Positions 25,366 to 32,777 of a stretch of 64,000 nt of DNA are shown here, one piece after another; position 1 is the stretch's first letter, and every line of letters starts with the position of its first letter. Position numbers and translations under genes: made by a program. The notes beneath the pieces were generated by a model that made no database searches, was not told the origin of the DNA, and worked only from the letters and a program-made list of their open reading frames with translations. The stretch comes from Caldilineaceae bacterium (GTDB lineage Bacteria > Chloroflexota > Anaerolineae > Caldilineales > Caldilineaceae), in NCBI GenBank assembly GCA_022821585.1, contig JAJEDI010000075.1:62001-126000 (forward strand), in the 5' to 3' direction.

Positions 25366-26148
25366 ATGAAGGGACAGGATCTGAAGAAGCGTCTGCACGG
25401 AGGCGAGCACGTCTACGGGACATGGTCGGCTTCGACCGACCCGCTGGTGGCGGCGACGGTGGCGCAGGCCGGCTTCGACTGGATGAGCATCGACATGGAG
25501 CATTCGCCGCGCAATGTGGAATCGTTGCGCTACATCCTGTGGATGGTGCGGGAGACGCCGACGGTGGCGATGGTCAGGGTGAAGGACAACCGGCCCGATG
25601 AGATCAAACAGGCGCTCGACGCGGGAGCAGACGGCGTCGTCGTGCCGCTGATCGAGTCGGTAGAGGACGCCCGCCGGGCGGTGGCGGGCTGCAAATATCC
25701 GCCGGACGGCGTGCGCGGGTACGGGCCATTCATGCCATCGTTCGGGGGCGATGACCGCGCCTACCAGAGCACAGCCAATGATGAAACCCTGGTGTTCATC
25801 CAGATCGAACATTACCGCGCCGTCGACGTTATCGAAGAGATTGCGGCGCTGGAGGGCGTTGACGGCTTTATCATCGGGCCGAACGACCTGACGCTTTCGA
25901 TGGATATTTTCGGCGCCTGGGAGAGCGAGGCGTTCATCAGCACGATTCAGCGGATAGGCCGGGCGGGTGACGCTAATGGTGTCCCGGCCGGTTTCCCGGT
26001 GGATGTGCTGGGCGGGACCGAGGCCGGTATCGCCTGGGTAAAGGAGTATGCGCCGACGCTGCGGCTATTGACGATTGGCGGGGATCTGGGCTTCGTCTCT
26101 GCCGGCGCCCAGGCCGCGTTGCAGCAGTTAAGGGACCCGGACAAATAA
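25366..26148 (+). CDS. HpcH/HpaI aldolase family protein
   Basis: This 260-aa class II aldolase should cleave or form 2-keto-3-deoxy or 4-hydroxy-2-keto acids with a divalent metal. Key residues are visible: His in 'DMEHSPRN', Arg in 'AMVRVKD', metal Glu in 'FIQIEHY' and metal Asp in 'GPNDLTLS'. 'GADGVVVPLIES' is also typical. AAGGAGATGAGAGC precedes ATG 25366. With two upstream 2-hydroxyacid dehydrogenases it forms a compact operon that could convert a hydroxy acid to a keto acid and split it. Confidence 0.92.
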   Translation: MKGQDLKKRLHGGEHVYGTWSASTDPLVAATVAQAGFDWMSIDMEHSPRNVESLRYILWMVRETPTVAMVRVKDNRPDEIKQALDAGADGVVVPLIESVEDARRAVAGCKYPPDGVRGYGPFMPSFGGDDRAYQSTANDETLVFIQIEHYRAVDVIEEIAALEGVDGFIIGPNDLTLSMDIFGAWESEAFISTIQRIGRAGDANGVPAGFPVDVLGGTEAGIAWVKEYAPTLRLLTIGGDLGFVSAGAQAALQQLRDPDK

Positions 26149-26361
26149 CTAAACGAGTGAGAATTGAGCCGGCGAGCCATGGAGGCGAAGGCGATTTGCC
26201 TATTGAACGACTTGGAGGTCACAGTCCTGTATCGTGAGACATGCGTGCGAGACTGAGTCAATTGGCAAGGAGCATCTTGATGATACTTAATGATCCTTGC
26301 ACAAATGTGATAGAGTTGCGAATGAGGAATTGAAGGGCGAGAGAAAGGAAGCAGAACACCC

Positions 26362-26655
26362 ATGAAATGGACACTTAGCTGCTCGGCATGGAAAGAGGGT
26401 GACTGGTATGTGTCCCACTGCAAGGAGCTGGAGGTAGCAAGTCAGGGGACGACTCTAGAGGAAGCGTTCGACAATTTGCATGAAGCCTTAGAGCTGCTTC
26501 TTGAAACTTACACCATCGAAGATTTTGTAAAACGAGTTGCCCGTTTCAATCCAGAATTGTTTGCTGAAGGGCATGAGAAACCAAAGATTAGTAGCACACT
26601 GATCGGCAAAGAAGACGATCAGGCGTTGTACGAATTAGAACTTGAATATGCCTAG
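26362..26655 (+). CDS. hicB: HicB-family antitoxin
   Basis: This 97-aa protein has the HicB partial-RNaseH-like fold signature: 'KEGDWYVSHCKELEVASQGTT', then a helix 'LEEAFDNLHEALELLLE'. The C-terminus is short and acidic, without an obvious ribbon-helix-helix domain. It overlaps hicA by 8 bp, the usual coupling of such pairs, here in antitoxin-first order. The pair is less GC-rich than the flanking metabolic genes, hinting at separate acquisition. It should neutralise HicA and may repress its own promoter; no operator was recognised. Confidence 0.85.
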   Translation: MKWTLSCSAWKEGDWYVSHCKELEVASQGTTLEEAFDNLHEALELLLETYTIEDFVKRVARFNPELFAEGHEKPKISSTLIGKEDDQALYELELEYA

Positions 26656-26881
26656 GCTGCCGCCTAGATCATTCAGGCAGGTCCGTCGCGTGCTGCTGGC
26701 CAATGGATTTGAAGAGAAGAGACAGAGTGGAAGTCATGTTGTCTTCAGTAAGCGCGAAAGAAATGAGGCAGGAGAAACAGTTGGTTTGGATGTTGTCGTT
26801 CCCAGGCATAATGATATCCCTGTCGGGACGTTGAGGAGCATAATCAGACAGTCCGGACTGCCAGATTCACTCTTCAGATAG
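26648..26881 (+). CDS. hicA: HicA-family mRNA interferase toxin
   Basis: This 77-aa protein has the double-stranded RNA-binding-like HicA pattern: 'RSFRQVRRVLLANGFEEKRQSGSHVVF' contains the catalytic His in G-S-H, followed by 'VVVPRHNDIPVGTLRSIIRQ'. ATG 26648 lies inside the end of hicB. All family landmarks are present, so it should be active as a translation-inhibiting RNase unless bound by HicB. A terminator follows at 26914. Confidence 0.88.
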   Translation: MPRLPPRSFRQVRRVLLANGFEEKRQSGSHVVFSKRERNEAGETVGLDVVVPRHNDIPVGTLRSIIRQSGLPDSLFR

Positions 26882-26913
26882 TACGACCGGGATAATGAAT
26901 ACCAGAGCAAGGC

Positions 26914-26940
26914 AAAGCGACCCAAAAGGTCGCTTTTTCT
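26914..26940 (+). terminator. Intrinsic terminator of the hicBA operon
   Basis: AAAGCGACC - caaaa - GGTCGCTTT forms a perfect 9-bp stem followed by TTCTTTC. The A/T flanks make it plausible in both directions, serving the convergent amidohydrolase operon that ends at 27061 as well. Confidence 0.8.
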
Positions 26941-27060
26941 TTCGAACGTCACTAGACGTCTCTAAACAGAGCGCGTCGATCAGAGGCTATCTGTCCAGCC
27001 ATGGGTTTGTGAACCAAGATTTGGCGGCAGGCAAATTGTGCTCAATAGCTTTACTCTCCG

Positions 27061-28215
27061 CTACCCGCTGATACCAAACATCCGCGCCGCGTTGCCGCCG
27101 AGGATCAGGTTCTTCTCAGCTGTCGAAAGAAAGTCGCAGTGCAGGCGGATGTAGTCGACGGACTGTTTGTAGGTGCACCAGAAGCCGCCGCTGTAGGGCA
27201 TGTCCGAGCCCCACATCAGCTTATCCACGCCGACCTGGTCGATCAGCCATTTGAGCATTTCCTGACCGTCGCCGTAGGGGTACTCGGGCCACTTGGCCTG
27301 CATCAGGATTTCGGCGTTCATGTGGGGCCGCTGCAGCAACGCGACCACCTCTTCGGGGATGCCGATTTCGTGTATGATGGCAGCCGGCACCAGCCCGTGC
27401 GTGATCACCGACGGGATGTCATCGTGGGCGTCGGCCCAGCGGCTCAGCTCACCGACGCGCTCCTTGAAACCGGCGACCCGGTCCTGCTTGCGGGCGTCGA
27501 TATACCAGAAGATGGGAATCCCCAGGCGGCGCACCAGTTGCCATAGCGGCTCGAACTTGGCGTCGTCGATCCTGTCCACGTAGCCCCGCAATGCGAATAG
27601 TTCCACGCTGAAGTAAAGCCCTGCGCATCCCAGCTCCGTGACGGCGCGTTCAAGGCTGGCCAGCTCCTCCGCCTGATGCGCCTCCGTTTCCCGTACCTGC
27701 GCCAGGGCGATGAAGCGGTCGGGGTAGCGGCGCATCGCCTCGGCGTAGTACTCGTTGATGTTGGCGCCGTAGACGTGGTCGCTCTGGAGAATCCCCCGGT
27801 CCACGCCTGCTACCTCCATTTCGGCGATCATCCTTTCCGGGGTCGCTTCCAGGTTCTCCAGGGCGGGGGGATAGAACTGCATGACGTAGTCGACGCCGTC
27901 TACGGTGAGCTCGGCCTGACCGTATCTGCCGAAACGGAAGTTGAGGTCGGGCATGGCGTTGATGTCGTCGGAGGGGAAGTCGAGCAGCGGCTCTTTAACG
28001 CACGCGCCGTCCTCCTTGCGCCAGAAGTCGGTGAAGTCGCGCAGGTGGTACTGCCACAGCTTGAGCGTGAGCGCGGCGCTGGCCGCGCCCGAGCCGGTGG
28101 CAAAGCGGCGGAAGATGTGGGAGTGTGCGTCGATGACGGGGGATCTTTCCTCTTCCTCAGAGTCGACCTGCCGCCAGCCACCGCCGAAGAATTCTAACTT
28201 TCTTTCTGTGGTCAT
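27061..28215 (-). CDS. Amidohydrolase-family (amidohydrolase 2) metal-dependent hydrolase
   Basis: This 384-aa TIM-barrel hydrolase has the metal-binding pair in 'IDAHSHIF', a later His in 'VITHGL' and the Asp in 'MWGSDMPYSGG', the set used by the ACMSD/uronate-type amidohydrolases. ATG 28215 is chosen because the upstream epimerase stop overlaps it (ATGA) and GGAG lies 5 nt upstream; the frame is open to 28305 without need. It is the last gene of a minus-strand trio with an NAD-dependent epimerase and an isomerase-like protein. Lactone or amide hydrolysis and decarboxylation are all possible. Confidence 0.88.
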   Translation of the reverse strand: MTTERKLEFFGGGWRQVDSEEEERSPVIDAHSHIFRRFATGSGAASAALTLKLWQYHLRDFTDFWRKEDGACVKEPLLDFPSDDINAMPDLNFRFGRYGQAELTVDGVDYVMQFYPPALENLEATPERMIAEMEVAGVDRGILQSDHVYGANINEYYAEAMRRYPDRFIALAQVRETEAHQAEELASLERAVTELGCAGLYFSVELFALRGYVDRIDDAKFEPLWQLVRRLGIPIFWYIDARKQDRVAGFKERVGELSRWADAHDDIPSVITHGLVPAAIIHEIGIPEEVVALLQRPHMNAEILMQAKWPEYPYGDGQEMLKWLIDQVGVDKLMWGSDMPYSGGFWCTYKQSVDYIRLHCDFLSTAEKNLILGGNAARMFGISG

Positions 28216-29198
28216 CTTTTCTCCATCCAGGATTGAAAGTCGCTTTGCCGCCAAGTGTATTGGGGACGATAGCCCAGCAGGCGTGTCGCCTTTGCGTGCG
28301 ACCAAAGGGAGGCATGTCGTTCTAACGGTTCCTTGCGGGGTATGTCAGGGGCGGTTGCTCCTGCTTCCCCTTCGCCAAACGAACTCCGTAAACGGTCGAT
28401 AAGCAGGGGTGTTGGCTCCTTGGAGCAGGTGTCGTCACCGTTGATGAGAAAAACTTCATGCCTGATCGTGTCATTTTCCAAGGCCAGGCGGAAGGCCTGC
28501 GCGGCGTCGCGGGCGTCGGTAAAGGCCCACAGGATCTTGTGCGGCGCGGGCGGTCCCGGTGAAGGCCAGTCGCCCTCGTCTTCTATCGTCTTCAGGTAAC
28601 GCTGACGCCACAGCTCTTCGACCGTGAACTGCTGTGCCCAGCCGGAACCGACGGCCACCTCGGCGCTGGCGCGTTCGAGATACCAGTTGTTGTTGATGCG
28701 CAGGCAGATGGTCCGGATGCCGAAGGCGTCGGTGTAGCGCTTGCAGGTCAACTCGCCCAGCAGCTTGCTCAGCCCGTATTCGTCCTGCGGCTCGCAGGGA
28801 TGCTCTTCGTCGATCGGGAGGTATTGCGGCACGATCTCCCTTTTCTGGAAGGAGAAGCCCGTGGCCGCGCCGGAGGAGGCGAACACGACCTTGCCGATGC
28901 CGGCGTGGACGGCGGCTTCGAGGACATTGACAGTGCCGATCACGTTGACGTTGAGCAGCTGCGCCGGCGTCGCCCGGCCCGGGCCCGGTATGGCCCCCAG
29001 ATGGATGACGGCATCGTGACCCCGACAGGCGTCCGCGGTCTGGTCGGGCTGCATAATGTCGCCCTGGACGAAACCTGCCCCATCCACACGCGGCGCGGAG
29101 CGGCTGAAGCTAGTGGCGGTGTGGCCCGCCTGGAGTAGCTCTCTCAGGACATATCCGCCGATGGTGCCGCTGCCTCCGGTTACGAGGACTCTCAACAT
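28212..29198 (-). CDS. NAD-dependent epimerase/dehydratase family protein
   Basis: This 328-aa extended SDR begins with 'MLRVLVTGGSGTIGGYVL' (NAD-binding GxxGxxG) and has the catalytic 'YGLSK' Tyr-Lys pair and 'FASSGAAT' Ser region. ATG 29198 is chosen with GGGAG 7 nt upstream; six extra residues upstream are possible. Its stop overlaps the amidohydrolase start by 4 bp, which indicates translational coupling. It is likely to act on a sugar, sugar acid or sugar nucleotide; a uronate dehydrogenase-like role with the lactone-type amidohydrolase next door is an attractive but unproven idea. Confidence 0.9.
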   Translation of the reverse strand: MLRVLVTGGSGTIGGYVLRELLQAGHTATSFSRSAPRVDGAGFVQGDIMQPDQTADACRGHDAVIHLGAIPGPGRATPAQLLNVNVIGTVNVLEAAVHAGIGKVVFASSGAATGFSFQKREIVPQYLPIDEEHPCEPQDEYGLSKLLGELTCKRYTDAFGIRTICLRINNNWYLERASAEVAVGSGWAQQFTVEELWRQRYLKTIEDEGDWPSPGPPAPHKILWAFTDARDAAQAFRLALENDTIRHEVFLINGDDTCSKEPTPLLIDRLRSSFGEGEAGATAPDIPRKEPLERHASLWSHAKATRLLGYRPQYTWRQSDFQSWMEKR

Positions 29199-29291
29199 TT
29201 TATGTCTCCCAAGCAATCCTGAAATCTTGGAGTATCAGCAAACTGCGTTCGGCACTGATCAGAGTGCGAGGCCGTGAAGCTGGTTCAGCGT

Positions 29292-30302
29292 TCACTCTCC
29301 CTCTTCCTTTGTCTCTCCCCAAAGCTCATGCACTGCTGCCACCTGCCACCAGGCCGGCCCCACCGGCTTTTCCAGCAGCATCGGCCTGATGAAGGCGGCC
29401 GCCTTTTCCAAGCCCTCCTGGATTTCGATGTATTCGCTCTCCATTTCCAGGGTCAGAATGCCGGTGTAGCCGATAAACCGCAGGGTCGAAATGACCTCGC
29501 GCCAGGTGCGTTCGTCGTGTCCCCAGCCCGGAATCGTGAACGTCCACGAACGGTGCTGGTACTGCTTGAGGTCGGTCGAGTCGAAATAGCCGCGCAGGCG
29601 CAGATTCGGTTCGTGAATCAGCGTATCCTTGAGATGAACTGCCTGGATGAGGTCGCTCAACTCGTGAATGGCGGCCAGCGGGTCTATTCCCTGCACCCAC
29701 ATGTGCGAGATGTCATAGTTGCAGGCGACCACCGGGCCCAGTTCGTCGCGCAGGCGGCGCAGCTTGACCGGGCTGTGAATCATGTCGTTGATCTGCATTT
29801 CGAAGCACAGCGTTACCCCGTGGTCGGCCGCAATCCGGGCATGCTCCTTCCAGTAGGGTAGCAGGCGACGTTCCCACTGCCATTCGAGGGCGTCGCGCAG
29901 AAAGGGCAGGTCGGTGTTGATGATCCATGCCGGCAAGCTGTCGCCCTCGGCGCCTTCGGGCAGGCCGGCCACAAGGGCCAACCGGGTGCAGCCTACTTTT
30001 TCCATGAGGGCGCACGTCTTGCGGAACTGGCGTGAATAGTCCTCTGCAATTCGGCGGTCGGGCACCAGGGGCGTCCCGTGTCCGGCGAACGAGTAGATCT
30101 CGAGGCCGTAGGCGGCGTAGATGTCCAGCCAGCGTTCCAGTTCGCCCCGGTCTGCGAGCAGCTTGTCGACATCACAGTATTTGATGGCCCCTGGACCGCC
30201 CGCTGCCACCTCGACTGCCTGTACGCCCTGCTCCTGGCAAAACTGCAGACCCTCTTCGAAATCAAACATATTGATAAAGAAGGTGTTCATGCCGAGTTTC
30301 AT
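29292..30302 (-). CDS. Sugar phosphate isomerase/epimerase-like TIM-barrel protein
   Basis: This 336-aa protein starts 'MKLGMNTFFINMFDFEEGL' and has 'QAVEVAAGGPGAIKY', 'HGVTLCFEMQIND' and 'YTGILTLEMESEY', the pattern of xylose-isomerase-like TIM barrels with metal-binding Glu residues at strand ends (E in CFEMQ and LEMES). ATG 30302 is chosen because the family start is there and AAAGG is upstream; the frame stays open to 30488. It heads the minus-strand trio and diverges from the SDR gene at 30610. Substrate: a sugar or inositol derivative, unspecified. Confidence 0.88.
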   Translation of the reverse strand: MKLGMNTFFINMFDFEEGLQFCQEQGVQAVEVAAGGPGAIKYCDVDKLLADRGELERWLDIYAAYGLEIYSFAGHGTPLVPDRRIAEDYSRQFRKTCALMEKVGCTRLALVAGLPEGAEGDSLPAWIINTDLPFLRDALEWQWERRLLPYWKEHARIAADHGVTLCFEMQINDMIHSPVKLRRLRDELGPVVACNYDISHMWVQGIDPLAAIHELSDLIQAVHLKDTLIHEPNLRLRGYFDSTDLKQYQHRSWTFTIPGWGHDERTWREVISTLRFIGYTGILTLEMESEYIEIQEGLEKAAAFIRPMLLEKPVGPAWWQVAAVHELWGETKEEGE

Positions 30303-30515
30303 GTCAACTGCCTTTCGCGTGGAGACCGGATGCGGCCCTGGAACTGTCGGCTTAGAACTGACCGCTCTAGCGAATGAGCGCGCGTGGAAGTAGCTTGTCT
30401 GGCTGCCGAACCGATTCGTAATTGCGCCATTGCAGCGGGTATCTCGCTTCTGCACGGCCATCATAGTAAGGTCCAAGCAGTTCGTCAATCACCTGAAATG
30501 ACCGGCAGGCTGCGG

Positions 30516-30544
30516 TTCCCGCAAAATCGGAGGTCGTGTATACT
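30516..30544 (+). promoter_or_regulatory. Weak candidate promoter for the SDR/M24 operon
   Basis: TATACT at 30539-30544 matches a -10 box; the hexamer 17 bp upstream (TTCCCG at 30516-30521) is a poor -35. It lies in the 307-bp divergent gap 30303-30609, 65 bp before the SDR start. Nothing else in the gap was recognised. Confidence 0.35.
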
Positions 30545-30609
30545 ATGCCCAATCCACTCGCCACAGTCCACTGCGATAATCCGCCTGCCACGCATCAGGA
30601 GCACAAGAG

Positions 30610-31440
30610 ATGACCCAAACGCGGAATATGGAAGGCAAGCGCGTGCTCGTGACCGGTTCCGGCACGGGCATTGGCCGCGGCGTTGCCCTGGAGTTCGCCC
30701 GCGAAGGCGCGGCCGTCGTATTGCACTACGCCCATAGCGCGGCCGGAGCGGCAAGCGCCGTCGAAGAGATTCGCGGCGCCGGCGGAACTGCCGAGGTCTT
30801 CCAGGCGGACCTGGCCGATATCGACGAGGTGAAAGGGCTGGCTGAAAGAGCGATCGACTTCCTCGGCGGGCTCGACGTACTCGTAAACAACGCCGGCATC
30901 ACCATGAACAAGCCGTTTCTCGACGTGACGCCAGAGCAGTTCGACTCGCTCTACAACGTGAACATCCGCGGCATGTACTTTCTGACCCAGGCCGCGGTCC
31001 CCACCATGATCGAGCAGGGGGCAGGCGCCGTCATCAATCTGACCTCAGTCCATGCCTTTGCCGGGATGACCGAGCACACGATTTACGCCGGCACCAAGGC
31101 AGCGATCGTCGGCTTTACGCGTGTCCTCGCTCTTGAGTTGGCGACAAGGGGCGTACGCGTCAATGCCATTGCCCCCGGCTGGATACTGGTCGAGAATCAC
31201 CTCAAAGTGCTGGGCGAATTCGATCAGCAGGAAGCAGGCTCCACCATTCCGGCCGGTGTGATCGGGGCGCCGCATGACATCGGCAAACTCGCTCTCTTTC
31301 TCGCGTCCGACGAGAGCCGCTACATCGTCGGCCAGACGCTCGTGATCGATGGCGGCATGCTGGCAATCATGCCGCTTTCCGGCGACTTCCGCGACCCGCG
31401 CCAGGAACAGTGGGGCCAGGGCTACGTGCCCGGTCTCTGA
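30610..31440 (+). CDS. Short-chain dehydrogenase/reductase (SDR)
   Basis: This 276-aa classical SDR has the cofactor motif 'VTGSGTGIGRGVAL' (TGxxxGIG), 'NNAGITMNKP' and the catalytic Ser/Tyr/Lys in 'NLTSVHAF' and 'YAGTKAAIVG'. Typical C-terminal 'VNAIAPGWI' and 'VGQTLVIDGG' follow. AGGAGCACAAGAG precedes ATG 30610. It likely oxidises a sugar or alcohol with NAD(P). The M24 gene begins 37 bp after its stop, so the two probably share a transcript. Confidence 0.93.
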   Translation: MTQTRNMEGKRVLVTGSGTGIGRGVALEFAREGAAVVLHYAHSAAGAASAVEEIRGAGGTAEVFQADLADIDEVKGLAERAIDFLGGLDVLVNNAGITMNKPFLDVTPEQFDSLYNVNIRGMYFLTQAAVPTMIEQGAGAVINLTSVHAFAGMTEHTIYAGTKAAIVGFTRVLALELATRGVRVNAIAPGWILVENHLKVLGEFDQQEAGSTIPAGVIGAPHDIGKLALFLASDESRYIVGQTLVIDGGMLAIMPLSGDFRDPRQEQWGQGYVPGL

Positions 31441-31477
31441 AGAACATATCCCGCGCAACACCGAAGGAGAGCGGATC

Positions 31478-32725
31478 ATGCTATTCAATCGCGCCCGCGC
31501 TATCGACTACATGCACGAATACGGACTGGACGTCCTGGTTGCGACGTCTCCGGTCAACATCACCTATTTCACCGACTACTACTGCTGGATCGACCCGCTG
31601 TTCAAAGAGTTCATGATGGTGCCGGGGGCGTCTTCCAACCTGGCCCAGGCCTATGCCGTTTTCCCGCTGGAGGGCGAGCCGGCGCTGGTCGTCAATCCGC
31701 TGTTCGCCGCCAACGCCGAAGAGCTGTGGGTCAAGGACCTCCACATTTTCGGTAGTGCAGGCCTCGACGACTCACTGCCTGCCGGCGATCTGCCGCAGTC
31801 GCTGCACCGCTTTCAGGAGCTACTGCTTACCCCGCATGACAACGCCACGCCGACCGACGCTCTCCTGAGCATTCTGAGTCAGCGCGGGCTTACGAGCGCG
31901 CGTATCGGCCTGGAGATGGAGGGTCTGCCGCCGGAAACGAAGGAACTGATCAGGCGGGCACTGCCGGGGGCGTCGCTCAAGAACTGCGCCGACCTGATTC
32001 GCCTTATTCGGATGGTGAAGAGCACGGAGGAGATCCGGCGGCTGACCCGTTCTGCCGAAATCAACGAACAGGCCTCGATGGAAACTTTGGCCATCGCCAG
32101 GCCGGGGCGGCCGGTCTCCGAGATGGCCGACCACTACCGGGCGCTGGCGGCGCAGATGGGCGCCGATTTCGATCACTTTGCCTTCGGCGTGCGCGGCCTG
32201 GGCATGACGACCGAAACCGGCTACCAGCTGGCGGAAGATGATGTTCTCTACGTCGACTACGGCTGCATCTACCGCTACTGCTTCTCCGACAGCGGCACGA
32301 CGCTGGCTATGGGAGAATTGCCGGCCGAGCTGAGCAGGCGCCATGCGGCGCTGCGCGCCTGTATGGACGCCGGTGAGGAGGCGATGCGGCCGGGCGCGAA
32401 GGCGTCAGTTGTGGCAGACGCAATGGTCGAAGCCCTGCACGATCGCGGCATCACCGCCTCATTCCCGCACGGGCATGGCGTGGGACTGGAGGTGCGCGAC
32501 TACCCAGTCCTCGTCCCTGACAACGGTCTGCGCATCAAGGATGACTGTGTTGACCTTCCATCCGACCTGACGCTGGAAGCGGACATGGTCCTCAACCTGG
32601 AGGCCCCGCTCTTCATGCCGGGCGTCGGCTCTCTGCACATTGAGCAGTCGTACGTGGTTACGTCGCAGGGGAACCGGCCTCTGCTGGACCAGCAGAGAGA
32701 GCGTCCCGTGGTCATCGGTCAGTGA
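31478..32725 (+). CDS. M24-family (Xaa-Pro peptidase/creatinase-like) protein
   Basis: This 415-aa protein has an N-terminal creatinase-like domain ('EYGLDVLVATSPVNITYFTDYY') and a C-terminal pita-bread domain. The five dinuclear metal ligands are placed as expected: Asp in 'LYVDYG', Asp in 'CFSDSG', His in 'PHGHGVG', Glu in 'LNLEAP' and Glu in 'LHIEQS'. It should therefore be an active metalloenzyme: a proline peptidase, or a creatinase-type C-N hydrolase. ATG 31478 is chosen, with AAGGAGAGC upstream. The context of SDR and amidohydrolase genes does not favour one substrate. Confidence 0.9.
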   Translation: MLFNRARAIDYMHEYGLDVLVATSPVNITYFTDYYCWIDPLFKEFMMVPGASSNLAQAYAVFPLEGEPALVVNPLFAANAEELWVKDLHIFGSAGLDDSLPAGDLPQSLHRFQELLLTPHDNATPTDALLSILSQRGLTSARIGLEMEGLPPETKELIRRALPGASLKNCADLIRLIRMVKSTEEIRRLTRSAEINEQASMETLAIARPGRPVSEMADHYRALAAQMGADFDHFAFGVRGLGMTTETGYQLAEDDVLYVDYGCIYRYCFSDSGTTLAMGELPAELSRRHAALRACMDAGEEAMRPGAKASVVADAMVEALHDRGITASFPHGHGVGLEVRDYPVLVPDNGLRIKDDCVDLPSDLTLEADMVLNLEAPLFMPGVGSLHIEQSYVVTSQGNRPLLDQQRERPVVIGQ

Positions 32726-32777
32726 GCAGGGGCCGCCATCCCCACCAGCCGCGACGGCTCGTAACCGGTGACTGGCT

